Below are positions 7,747 through 14,384 of a stretch of DNA of 24,595 nucleotides, one piece after another. The stretch comes from Caldisericota bacterium (GTDB lineage: Bacteria; CAIJMQ01; JAADFP01), in contig JAADFP010000008.1 in NCBI GenBank assembly GCA_013152825.1, positions 1 to 24,595 on the forward strand. Direction: 5' to 3'. The notes under the pieces are model-generated. The model saw only the letters and a list, made by a program, of their open reading frames with translations, searched no databases and was not told where the DNA came from. Numbering within the stretch: the first letter of the stretch is position 1; each line of letters begins with the position of its first letter. The position numbers were made by a program, and so were the translations under genes.

Positions 7747-8801
7747 TATTTCAATCCCAGTTTCTCTTCCAGAATCTGTAGGGTAGGGGGGGCCAATTCC
7801 GGCACAGGAGATTCCTCCACTGCCCGGTCAGGGTCCTTAAGCCCGGTTCCAGTGAGAATACATACTGTTGTCTTATCCTTTAATACCCCGGGGTTCTCCC
7901 GGTTAAATTTCAGCAAACCTGCTACGGAGGCGGCAGAAGCAGGCTCTACAAAAATACCTTCTTCCTTTCCCAGGAGGTGGTAGGCAGAGATAATTTCCTG
8001 GTCAGAGACCAGGTCAATTTTACCGCCCGATTCCCGGGCAGCGGCTTCCGCTTCTTTCCAGCGGGCAGGATTGCCTATGCGGATAGCTGTGGCAATGGTT
8101 TCCGGATGGGGGATAACTTTTCCCTTTACAATGGGAGCGGCGCCTTCTGCCTGGTATCCTCTCATCCGGGGTAGAGAACGAATAATACCTGCGGAATAGT
8201 ATTCTTTGTATCCCCTCCAGTAGGCAGTTATATTTCCGGCATTACCCACGGGGATAAAGTGATAATCGGGTGCTTTACCAAGCTCATCGCATATTTCAAA
8301 GGCACCAGTTTTCTGACCCTCGATGCGGTAAGGATTTATAGAGTTAACCAGTTGTATGGGATAGCGGGAAGTTATTTCCACCACCATGCGCAGAGCATCA
8401 TCAAAATTACCCTGGATGGCAATTACCTGGGCGCCGTGGATTAGTGCCTGGGAGAGCTTACCCCGGGCAATTTTCCCTTCGGGGATGAGCACTATGCTTT
8501 TTATCCCGGCTCTTGCTGCGTAGGCTGCAGCAGAGGCAGAGGTATTTCCTGTGGAGGCGGCACACATTACTGCTTCTGCTCCCTTTTCCAGGGCTTTGGA
8601 GATAGCCATGGACATTCCCCTGTCCTTGAAGGAACCAGTAGGATTTGCCCCTTCAAACTTCAGTAAGACTTTGCCTCCAGTGAGCTCGCTTAAAACCTTG
8701 CCCTTTATAAGCGGGGTGTCGCCTTCATTTAAGGTGATTACGGGAGTTTTATTACTTACCGGCAGGAATTTTCTGTATTTCTCAATCAGCCCTTTTTTCA
8801 T
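7746..8801 (-). CDS. thrC: Threonine synthase
   Basis: Pyridoxal-phosphate enzyme converting O-phosphohomoserine to L-threonine, cytoplasmic. 351 residues, the compact class typical of many bacteria and archaea. Visible: EGDTPLIKG, the PLP lysine K59 in NPTGSFKDRG, the STGNTSASAAAYAARAG substrate loop, PVGNAGNITAYWRGYKEY (phosphate-binding glycine loop), EPASAASVAGL, and LTGTGLKDP near the end. The start ATG overlaps the upstream PAP2 gene by 20 bases, with TGGAGAG six bases before it. Downstream genes are the membrane protein, apgM, lysC and cimA. Its substrate requires a homoserine kinase activity, which the adjacent apgM might supply. Confidence 0.95.
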   Translation of the reverse strand: MKKGLIEKYRKFLPVSNKTPVITLNEGDTPLIKGKVLSELTGGKVLLKFEGANPTGSFKDRGMSMAISKALEKGAEAVMCAASTGNTSASAAAYAARAGIKSIVLIPEGKIARGKLSQALIHGAQVIAIQGNFDDALRMVVEITSRYPIQLVNSINPYRIEGQKTGAFEICDELGKAPDYHFIPVGNAGNITAYWRGYKEYYSAGIIRSLPRMRGYQAEGAAPIVKGKVIPHPETIATAIRIGNPARWKEAEAAARESGGKIDLVSDQEIISAYHLLGKEEGIFVEPASAASVAGLLKFNRENPGVLKDKTTVCILTGTGLKDPDRAVEESPVPELAPPTLQILEEKLGLK

Positions 8802-9330
8802 GCGTTTCTCTCCATTTACTATTAAGCCAGAGACTTATTTTACCATTGAAATACCCAATTGTTCCTCCTACCAGGACGTCGGAAGGAAAATGCACTCCCA
8901 GGTAAAGGCGGGAGAAGGCTACTAAGAAAGCTAACAGGTAAAATAACCAGGCGAAGCGGGGGAAAAAGTAGGAAAACAGCACTGCGCCGGTAAAAGCTAC
9001 GGCTGAATGTCCCGAAGGAAAAGAGGAATACTTGAGAAGAGGCCCTAAAACCTGGATGTCAGGTAAAGTTTTCACCGGGCGGGGACGATGGATAAAATAT
9101 TTCCCTGCCTGGACAAGTATTTCCACGAGAATTAGTGCGGTCAGGGAAGAAGTTAAACCGAAAAAAAAAGATTTTTTCCTGAAAAAGTAGAGGAAAGAAA
9201 AGAAAACAAGCAGAGTTATTCCTGCATTTCCCAGGTAAGTGAAGTAAATAAAAAAATAGTTTAACCATCCAACCCGGTGATTTACCAGCCAGTAAATCAT
9301 ATCCTTTTCCCATACCCCCAAGGTAAACAT
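8782..9330 (-). CDS. PAP2-family membrane phosphatase
   Basis: Inner-membrane lipid phosphatase of the PAP2 superfamily (undecaprenyl-diphosphate or phosphatidate/phosphatidylglycerophosphate phosphatase type), 182 residues with about five membrane segments. All three signature motifs are present: KYFIHRPRP (K77-P85), SFPSGHS with PSGH at 105-108, and S140-R141...H147...D151 in SRLYLGVHFPSD. Physiological substrate cannot be read from sequence. It is the first gene of the threonine operon and overlaps thrC by 20 bases. Two starts are possible. ATG 9330 has no ribosome site but lies about ten bases below an extended -10. The in-frame ATG at 9300 (MIYWLVNHR) follows GGGAAAAGGAT. Confidence 0.88.
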   Translation of the reverse strand: MFTLGVWEKDMIYWLVNHRVGWLNYFFIYFTYLGNAGITLLVFFSFLYFFRKKSFFFGLTSSLTALILVEILVQAGKYFIHRPRPVKTLPDIQVLGPLLKYSSFPSGHSAVAFTGAVLFSYFFPRFAWLFYLLAFLVAFSRLYLGVHFPSDVLVGGTIGYFNGKISLWLNSKWRETHEKRAD

Positions 9331-9339
9331 CAGGCTTAT

Positions 9340-9348
9340 ATTTTAACA
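9340..9348 (-). promoter_or_regulatory. Extended -10 promoter, threonine operon side
   Basis: The minus strand reads TGTTAAAAT (TGn plus TAAAAT). The -10 ends nine bases before ATG 9330, so transcription would begin at or next to the start codon, giving a near-leaderless mRNA for the PAP2-thrC-apgM-lysC-cimA operon. No -35 is recognisable. Confidence 0.45.
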
Positions 9349-9372
9349 TACAACACGCCTGTAGAGGGAAAA

Positions 9373-9381
9373 TGATAAAAT
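9373..9381 (+). promoter_or_regulatory. Extended -10 promoter of the sulfatase-like gene
   Basis: TGATAAAAT ends six bases before ATG 9388, placing the predicted transcription start on the A of the start codon. No Shine-Dalgarno site precedes the gene. It is divergent with the promoter at 9340-9348 and has the same word as the promoter at 2670-2678. Confidence 0.5.
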
Positions 9382-9387
9382 AAACAA

Positions 9388-10740
9388 ATGAAAGTTCGCG
9401 TATTAATCATTTTTTTAATCTTGATTGCGGTTTTTCTGGCCGTCATCCATCCTCAATTTAAATCCCAGAAGGAAAGAGTGAATGTAGTATTTATCCTGGT
9501 AGATGCTTTACGACCTGACCATCTTTCCTGTTATGGATATTTTCGTAATACCTCGCCCCAGATAGATAATCTTGCTAAAGATGCTTACCTTTTTACCCAG
9601 GCAATTTCTCCTTCCACTGTAACTGTGGTCTCTCTTCCTTCTCTCTTTACTTCCACCCTGGTGCGACATCTGGTGTCTAACTGGACAGCTTCCTTGAATC
9701 CAGATACTTTAACTCTCTCCGAAGTATTCAAAAGAAAAGGCTATCGCACCGCTTTTCTGAGCGGTCATGGGGTTATTGGAAAGGTGAAGGGATTGAGTAG
9801 GGGGTTTGACAAATTTGTGGATGACCGGGAGTTAACGGCTCCTCTTCTCACTTCTAAGGGAATACAGTGGATACAGCAAAATTCCTCGCAGCCTTTTTTC
9901 CTTTACCTCCATTATATGGATGTCCATGGTCCCTATAGGCCTCCTTCTCCCTATAACACAATGTTTGTTAAGGATAAGTTTTATAAGGAGACAAAAAAGC
10001 TTCCGGTAAGTGAAACGGATGAAGGAGAAAATGCCATACCCCGCTATATCTACCAGGAGGGGCATAGGGAAGCGGGATATTACATAGCCCAGTACGATGG
10101 AGGGATAAGGTTTACCGATGAATATATTGGCAGGCTGATGAAATATCTTAAGGATTCTAATCTTTACCGGAATACCCTTATTGTAATTACGGCAGACCAT
10201 GGAGAATACCTGGGTGAACACGGTAAGTACTTTGCCCATGGAGGACCGCCCTGGGATACGGTGATAAGAGTTCCGCTTATTATTAAAATACCTCAGCAAA
10301 AGAAGGGGAGAGTGATAGCTTCCATGGTGCCTACCCTGGGGATTTCTCCCACGATTCTTTCCCTGCTTAATTTTAAGGTTCCGGAAACCATGGAAGGAAA
10401 GAATTTTGCAGGGTTATTAAAGAAAAACGGGAGTTATAGCTCTTCGCCCATTATCAGTATAAGCGGGAATCCGGAGAGAAGATCCTGGTATGTCTCCTTG
10501 AGAACAGAGGAATATAAGATTATACATGGAGGAAGGGAAGGAAAAGAGTTGAAATGGTTTTACAACCTAAGACAGGACCCCCGGGAAAAGGTTGTTTTAG
10601 GCCGGGATGAGATTCCTTCATCTCTCTCTTCTCTTCTGGAAAAAAGAGAGAAAGAAATACAAAGTTACCTTTCCTCTTCCCTGGGTAGACTGGACCAGGA
10701 AAGCAGGCAAAGATTAAAAAGCCTGGGATATGTGCAGTAG
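9388..10740 (+). CDS. Membrane-anchored sulfatase-like alkaline-phosphatase-superfamily hydrolase
   Basis: 450 residues. An N-terminal membrane anchor (about 4-20) is followed by an extracytoplasmic sulfatase-fold domain: ILVDALRPDHLSCYGY (metal ligand D39), SPSTVTVVSLPSLFTS (nucleophile region, 74-90), PFFLYLHYMDVHGPYRPP, VITADHGEYLGEHG and HGGPPWDTVIRVPLII. There is no C/S-x-P-x-R formylglycine signature at the nucleophile site, so a true sulfatase is unlikely. A Ser/Thr nucleophile, as in phosphoglycerol or phosphoethanolamine transferases and phosphodiesterases, fits better (inference). The C-terminus carries WFYNLRQDPRE, the usual sulfatase tail, then a charged helix. No Shine-Dalgarno site; a -10 ends six bases upstream. 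Probably acts on envelope or capsule glycans; substrate unknown. Confidence 0.85.
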   Translation: MKVRVLIIFLILIAVFLAVIHPQFKSQKERVNVVFILVDALRPDHLSCYGYFRNTSPQIDNLAKDAYLFTQAISPSTVTVVSLPSLFTSTLVRHLVSNWTASLNPDTLTLSEVFKRKGYRTAFLSGHGVIGKVKGLSRGFDKFVDDRELTAPLLTSKGIQWIQQNSSQPFFLYLHYMDVHGPYRPPSPYNTMFVKDKFYKETKKLPVSETDEGENAIPRYIYQEGHREAGYYIAQYDGGIRFTDEYIGRLMKYLKDSNLYRNTLIVITADHGEYLGEHGKYFAHGGPPWDTVIRVPLIIKIPQQKKGRVIASMVPTLGISPTILSLLNFKVPETMEGKNFAGLLKKNGSYSSSPIISISGNPERRSWYVSLRTEEYKIIHGGREGKELKWFYNLRQDPREKVVLGRDEIPSSLSSLLEKREKEIQSYLSSSLGRLDQESRQRLKSLGYVQ

Positions 10741-10895
10741 GCGAGGAAGAATTTAGACTTTAGACCATAGACTTTAGACTTTAGGTTGGTTCAGAGGATG
10801 GGTAGATGGAAGCAGTGAACAAATGAGTTCCCTGGGTTCCTGGTATCCTGGTTTCTTAGTGGCCTGGTAGTCCTGGTACCCTGGGAGAAAGTTTT

Positions 10896-10921
10896 ACCCT
10901 GAACCCCACGTGGTTCAGGGT
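10896..10921. repeat. Perfect 10-bp inverted repeat
   Basis: ACCCTGAACC and GGTTCAGGGT are exact complements around a six-base loop (CCACGT). It lies 156 bases after the sulfatase-like stop. No T-run follows on either strand, so a rho-independent terminator is not supported. It could be a processing signal or part of the repeat mosaic. Confidence 0.6.
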
Positions 10922-11002
10922 TAGGGTTTGAGTATTTAGATTTTGGGTTTATTTGGAGTTTAGGATTTTGAGTTTCGAGTTTACCCCGACACCAGCTTGC
11001 CT

Positions 11003-11088
11003 GTCATACCTGCGAAAGCAGGTATCCAGGAAAATAAAAATTATGTGTATGTATGGATGATATAGATTCCCGTTTGCACGGGAATGAC
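11003..11088. repeat. Paired-palindrome (REPIN/MITE-like) element, copy 1
   Basis: 86 bases bounded by GTCAT and ATGAC. The left palindrome is ATACCTGC-gaaa-GCAGGTAT and the right is ATTCCCGT-ttgc-ACGGGAAT, both with perfect 8-bp stems. The interior words AGGAAAATAAA and ATGATATAGATTCC recur in the copy at 22945-23043 in the opposite orientation. Its translation gives the well-known spurious peptide VIPAQAGIQ. No transposase is present in the window. Confidence 0.8.
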
Positions 11089-11259
11089 AAAGGAGAGCAT
11101 GGATGATAGGGGAGGCAGAAAAAAGGCGGGGGAGAGATGGTGGACGGATAACGTATGACGTTTCGAGCTACACAACCGCAACCGGTTGACGGTTTCTCGG
11201 GAAATTTGGGTGGTTTATTTAGAGTTTAGAGTTTGTTGTTTAGGGTTTAAAAAGAAGTG

Positions 11260-11283
11260 GATTCCCGCCTGCGCAGGAATGAC
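11260..11283. repeat. Solo palindrome of the same family
   Basis: ATTCCCGC-ctgc-GCAGGAAT followed by GAC: one mismatch in an 8-bp stem. It matches the ATTCC-type end of the paired element but has no partner, as expected for a solo REP-type unit. Confidence 0.65.
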
Positions 11284-11339
11284 AATAGAGGAGGGCGGGC
11301 AGGGCACCAAGGAGGAAAAATTAGTTTCCAGGATAAGAT

Positions 11340-13448
11340 ATGATAGGTGAGAGGAAGACTTCGTACTATATAGGGCCTGGATTAAACCTGGTATTTACCT
11401 CGCTTTCTGCGCTTCTGGCTATTATTATGGCTATTCTGGCTTCCTTGCTGGTTCCTTTTCGCTTCCTTTTCAGGTTTTTCCGTAGAAACCGGAAAGTGCT
11501 TTATGCCATTATCGTGTTTATTTTCCTGGTGTTGGTTGCTACAATGCTAAGAATGAAGAGTGTGCCGGAGATGAAGTACGGAAAGATAATCATCCTGGGC
11601 ATGGATGGTCTGGATGCGAGAAGGGTAGAGGAGATGATGAAGAGGGGGGAATTGCCCAATTTTCAGAAGCTGAAAAATACCGGAGGGTTTGCCTATCTTT
11701 ACTCTACCGTGCCACCTGAGTCATCAGTAGCCTGGACCTCTTTCTTTACCGGCGTAAATCCCGGGAAACACGGGATATTCGATTTTCTCCAGCCTGACCG
11801 GGATAACTACCTGCCTTATCTTACCCTGAGCAAGTTTTTGCCTCCCGGGAAATTTCTGAGTTTTGCCGGCTATCGCATACCATTATCTTCTCCCCGCCTG
11901 GAGAAATACTGGGATAGTACCCCTTTCTGGGAGATAACCTCCAAGTACAGGATTCCCACGGTCATCTTGCGTTTGCCCATGACTTTTCCCCCTGAAAAGC
12001 TCTACGGTAAGATGCTTTCAGGGTTTGGTGTACCAGACCTCCTGGGAACCCAGGGCACCTATGCTTTTTACACCACGCGGAAGTTGGGAGATAGAGGCAG
12101 GGAGGAAAGGGTGGTGAGGGTGGAAGAAAATAATGGGCAGGTGAAAACCTTTATTTATGGGCCGGAGAATAGCTTCCGCAAAGATATGGAAAGAGTAAAA
12201 ATACCCCTTACCTTTAAAATCAATTCTCCTGATAGGGAGATAGTGATTTCCCTGCAGGGGAAGAGTTACCGGGTAAAAGAGGGAGCCTGGAGTAAGTGGA
12301 TAGAGGTTGATTTTCCCCTGCTTCCCCTGGCCAGGGTAAAAGGTATTCTTCAGTTTTACGTAAAGAAGGTTAAGCCAGATCTGGAAGTTTACCTGTCACC
12401 ACTTAACTTTGATCCCCGACACCCTGCTTTTCCCATAAGTTTTCCTTCCTCGTATTCCCGCGAACTATCCAGGGCAATGGGTCTTTTTCATACACTGGGA
12501 CAGCCGGGAGAAACCTGGGCTCTTAACGAGGGGAGACTGGGAGAGCAGGCAGTACTGGAAGAGTACGGTGAGGTACTTAAGGAAAACGAGAAGATGCTGG
12601 ATTACGAAATGAAAAGATTCAGGGAAGGAATTCTCTTCTGCTACTTTGGTATTACTGATATTACCCAACACATGTTTTACCGTTTCCTTGACCCGCACCA
12701 CCCTCTTTACAATGAAAAAGAAGCCAGGATTTACCGGGACGTTATTCCCCGGGTGTATAGGGAGATGGATAGAATCCTGGGAGAGGTCCTGCAGAGAATA
12801 GATAAAGAGACAAAAGTAATAGTGCTCTCGGATCATGGGTTTTCCAGCTTCCGGAAAAGTATTAACCTCAATACCTGGTTGTGGAAGGAGGGATACCTCT
12901 CTCTTAATGCCCCGCCGCAGGAGAGCGAAGAATTTTTCCAGAATGTTAACTGGGCGTATACCAGAGCATATTCCCTGGGGATTGGCGGAGGCATATATCT
13001 GAATCTTAGGGGCAGGGAATCCCTGGGTACGGTGAGAAAAGAGGACATCTCTTCCCTGACTGAGGAGATAAAGAAGAAAATAGAAGGACTTACCTGTCCA
13101 GAGAACGGGGAAAAGGTGGTAAATAGAGTATACCTCAAGGAAGAGGTTTACTCCGGGCAGCATTTGCAGGAAGCACCTGAGATAGTAGTAGGGTTTAAGA
13201 AAGGTTATCGGGTGTCCTGGGAGTCCGCGCTGGGTGCGGTGAGGAAGGATGTTTTCCAGGACAACAAGAAAAAGTGGAGTGGAGACCATTGCTTTGATAG
13301 TAAACTCGTCCCGGGAATTTTATTCACTAATTTTTCCATTGAGAAAGATAAGGCAAATATAGTGGATGTTATCCCTACTGTGTTCAGATTATTGAATATC
13401 CCTGTTACAGGGGAAATGGATGGGAAGAGCCTGGTAGTACAGAAATAA
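11340..13448 (+). CDS. Membrane-anchored type I phosphodiesterase/nucleotide-pyrophosphatase-family protein
   Basis: 702 residues. Two hydrophobic segments (about 14-45 and 53-70), then a long extracytoplasmic domain of the alkaline-phosphatase superfamily, phosphodiesterase/NPP branch. Seen: IIILGMDGLDARRVEEM (first metal aspartate), LPNFQKLKNTGG, STVPPESSVAWTSFFTG followed by VNPGKHGIFDFLQPDR (the nucleophile region), FGITDITQHMFYRFLDP (metal ligands D and H), VIVLSDHGFSSF (D, H) and GDHCFDSKLVPGILF (last histidine), then DVIPTVFRLLNIPV. All metal positions look intact, so an active phosphoesterase or phosphotransferase is likely; the substrate is unknown. The start has AGGA six bases upstream. 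A strong terminator follows immediately. Homologues often accompany extracellular polysaccharide genes (inference). Confidence 0.85.
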   Translation: MIGERKTSYYIGPGLNLVFTSLSALLAIIMAILASLLVPFRFLFRFFRRNRKVLYAIIVFIFLVLVATMLRMKSVPEMKYGKIIILGMDGLDARRVEEMMKRGELPNFQKLKNTGGFAYLYSTVPPESSVAWTSFFTGVNPGKHGIFDFLQPDRDNYLPYLTLSKFLPPGKFLSFAGYRIPLSSPRLEKYWDSTPFWEITSKYRIPTVILRLPMTFPPEKLYGKMLSGFGVPDLLGTQGTYAFYTTRKLGDRGREERVVRVEENNGQVKTFIYGPENSFRKDMERVKIPLTFKINSPDREIVISLQGKSYRVKEGAWSKWIEVDFPLLPLARVKGILQFYVKKVKPDLEVYLSPLNFDPRHPAFPISFPSSYSRELSRAMGLFHTLGQPGETWALNEGRLGEQAVLEEYGEVLKENEKMLDYEMKRFREGILFCYFGITDITQHMFYRFLDPHHPLYNEKEARIYRDVIPRVYREMDRILGEVLQRIDKETKVIVLSDHGFSSFRKSINLNTWLWKEGYLSLNAPPQESEEFFQNVNWAYTRAYSLGIGGGIYLNLRGRESLGTVRKEDISSLTEEIKKKIEGLTCPENGEKVVNRVYLKEEVYSGQHLQEAPEIVVGFKKGYRVSWESALGAVRKDVFQDNKKKWSGDHCFDSKLVPGILFTNFSIEKDKANIVDVIPTVFRLLNIPVTGEMDGKSLVVQK

Positions 13449-13488
13449 AAAAGAGGAGACGGATAAAATATCCATCTCCTCTTTTTTT
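13447..13488. terminator. Bidirectional rho-independent terminator
   Basis: AAAAAAGAGGAGA ... TCTCCTCTTTTTTT forms a long stem with an internal GGATA/TATCC pair. It has a T-run on the plus strand and, by symmetry, on the minus strand. It sits between the convergent phosphodiesterase gene (ends 13448) and RRM gene (ends 13501) and can serve both. Confidence 0.92.
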
Positions 13489-13500
13489 GCTTACTACTTC

Positions 13501-13773
13501 TTAGAACCTTCTTCTGAAAGAGGGAGAAGCATCTCTCTGACGTGGCGGTCTGGCTTCAGCTACTCTTAGTGTTCTTCCATCGAAGTCCTTTTCGTTCATA
13601 GCTTCCAGAGCCTTTTCTGCGTCTTCTGCATTCGCCATTTCGACGAATCCAAAGCCTCTTCCCTGAATTATTCTTACGGAGACTACTTCTCCGTACTCAG
13701 AGAAAGCATCTTTCAATGCAGTTTCTGTTGTCTGGTAATTAAGGTTACCTATGTAGAGTTTACTACCTTTCAC
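13501..13773 (-). CDS. RRM-domain RNA-binding protein
   Basis: A 90-residue protein that is almost entirely one RNA-recognition motif. RNP2 is LYIGNL (6-11) and RNP1 is RGFGFVEM (39-46), separated by the usual alpha helix (ETALKDAFSEYGEV). A short basic tail RPPRQRDASPSFRRRF follows. The beta2-beta3 loop is unusually short (VRIIQGRGFGFV) compared with the DRETGRSRGFGFV form of cyanobacterial and plant RBPs. It binds single-stranded RNA; in cyanobacteria such proteins are often cold-induced. The start is GTG 13773-13771 with AAGGAG eight bases upstream. It is monocistronic, with its own extended -10 promoter, a leader of about 219 bases and a strong terminator. Autoregulation through that leader is plausible but unproven. 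Confidence 0.93.
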   Translation of the reverse strand: MKGSKLYIGNLNYQTTETALKDAFSEYGEVVSVRIIQGRGFGFVEMANAEDAEKALEAMNEKDFDGRTLRVAEARPPRQRDASPSFRRRF

Positions 13774-13992
13774 TTTTTTTCTCCTTTTAGTTAAGGTTAA
13801 TTTAATTTTCCATCCTGCTAAATACAGGATAGAACATTTCCGTTCTATTTAATTATCTTAATTCTCTTTCCTCCTTATGAAAACTACTTTTACTTTAGCC
13901 CGTTTCTTCTCATCCGAAAACCAAAAAACAGCCACCTCCTTATTTCCAAAAAAACTATCTCTAACGGGCTCTAACGGGCTTTTTCTCCTAAC
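13774..13992 (-). promoter_or_regulatory. Long structured 5' leader of the RRM gene
   Basis: About 219 bases between the predicted start site and the GTG. On the minus strand it contains two direct copies of AGCCCGTTAG (13971-13980 and 13961-13970); a complementary AACGGGCT (13904-13897) that can pair with either copy; two unused strong Shine-Dalgarno sites (13941-13933 AAGGAGGTG, 13876-13870 AAGGAGG); a seven-codon mini-ORF (13913-13890, MRRNGLK) overlapping the AACGGGCT; and two adjoining 6-bp hairpins (13847-13830 TAGAAC/GTTCTA, 13830-13812 ATCCTG/CAGGAT). It resembles a regulatory leader, with two mutually exclusive pairings. Function is inference. Confidence 0.55.
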
Positions 13993-13998
13993 ATACAC

Positions 13999-14007
13999 AT
14001 TATAGCA
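13999..14007 (-). promoter_or_regulatory. Consensus extended -10 promoter of the RRM gene
   Basis: The minus strand reads TGCTATAAT, a perfect TATAAT with a perfect TGn extension. A TTGCTG lies 21 bases upstream, too far for a good -35. Predicted transcription start is near 13992. Confidence 0.75.
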
Positions 14008-14044
14008 CTATTTCGCAATTAAATCCAGCAAGGGGTAAAACCCA

Positions 14045-14326
14045 TTAATGGTTAAAGGAAGTTTTCTCTTTATAATCTCTTTTTTGCTCCTGGAGAGAGC
14101 TATTGAAAGTCCGGGAGCTAAAACTAGAAACCTTACTCTTTATCTTAATATTTCCTCCTACTGGATCTCTCAGAGAGGCAGCTTTTATTACTGGAGCATC
14201 TTCTCTGAAATAATGGTATCGTCATTGTAAACTGCTCCATAAAGCGGGCAGCAGCATGGCGGCCAGAATGGCTATGACAACTAAGAGCTCTATCAGGGTA
14301 AAATCTCTTTTTGTCCTTAAATACTA
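14045..14326 (-). pseudogene. Decayed type IV pilin/pseudopilin-like gene
   Basis: The minus strand encodes KRDFTLIELLVVIAILAAM and then LLPALWSSLQ, the unmistakable class III signal and N-terminal helix of a type IV pilin or pseudopilin (cleavage before F, with E at +5). The frame has no usable start: the only upstream codons before a TAG are TAT TTA AGG ACA. An in-frame TGA (14224-14222) follows 26 codons after the aspartate. The frame then continues open to TAA 14047-14045 with no recognisable pilin body (RYHYFREDAPVIKAASLRDP...). It is probably a fragment left by deletion or gene conversion. A TTGACA lies at 14345-14340. Recoding of TGA is unlikely, since other genes here use TGA as stop. 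Confidence 0.75.
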
Positions 14327-14384
14327 TAAAGGGTGAAGTTGTCAAGGAGAAAATAGGGGTATTAAAGAATGGGCCTTTTTGTAG

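Larger units (their letters stand above)
10741..11339. repeat. Mosaic intergenic repeat region A
   Basis: A 599-base gap without a supported gene. In order it holds: the TTTAGACTTTAGACCATAG block (10749-10817, inverted copy of 2801-2863); degenerate CCTGGTA words (10838-10888); a perfect hairpin (10896-10921); TTTAGGGTTT-like words and the block 10948-11002 shared, inverted, with 23044-23102; a paired-palindrome element (11003-11088); CAACCGCAACCGGTT (11173-11187, also at 16098-16112 as CAACCGCAACCGATT); more TTTAGAGTTTAG words; and one single palindrome (11260-11283). Confidence 0.75.

Noticed and set aside
9331..9361. CAGGC...GCCTG inverted repeat in the divergent promoter region
   Set aside because: Only five base pairs around a 21-base loop; not distinguishable from chance.
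10838..10890. CCTGGTA words as a CRISPR or true tandem array
   Set aside because: Units and spacing are irregular and there are no spacers or cas genes; this is degenerate low-complexity repeat.
10896..10921. Perfect hairpin as a rho-independent terminator of the sulfatase-like gene
   Set aside because: No T-run follows on either strand and it lies 156 bases past the stop, within repeat sequence.
12465..13289. 274-codon minus-strand ORF opposite the large phosphodiesterase
   Set aside because: It is antisense to a gene with intact family motifs. Its composition is that of an antisense shadow and there is no promoter or ribosome site.
13837..13876. AAGGAGG at 13876-13870 as the start of another small gene
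   Set aside because: No ATG, GTG or TTG lies 4-12 bases downstream; it is better explained as part of the RRM leader.
14048..14230. Plus-strand ORF opposite the pilin remnant
   Set aside because: No ribosome site or recognisable domain. The minus strand carries the real (decayed) signal.
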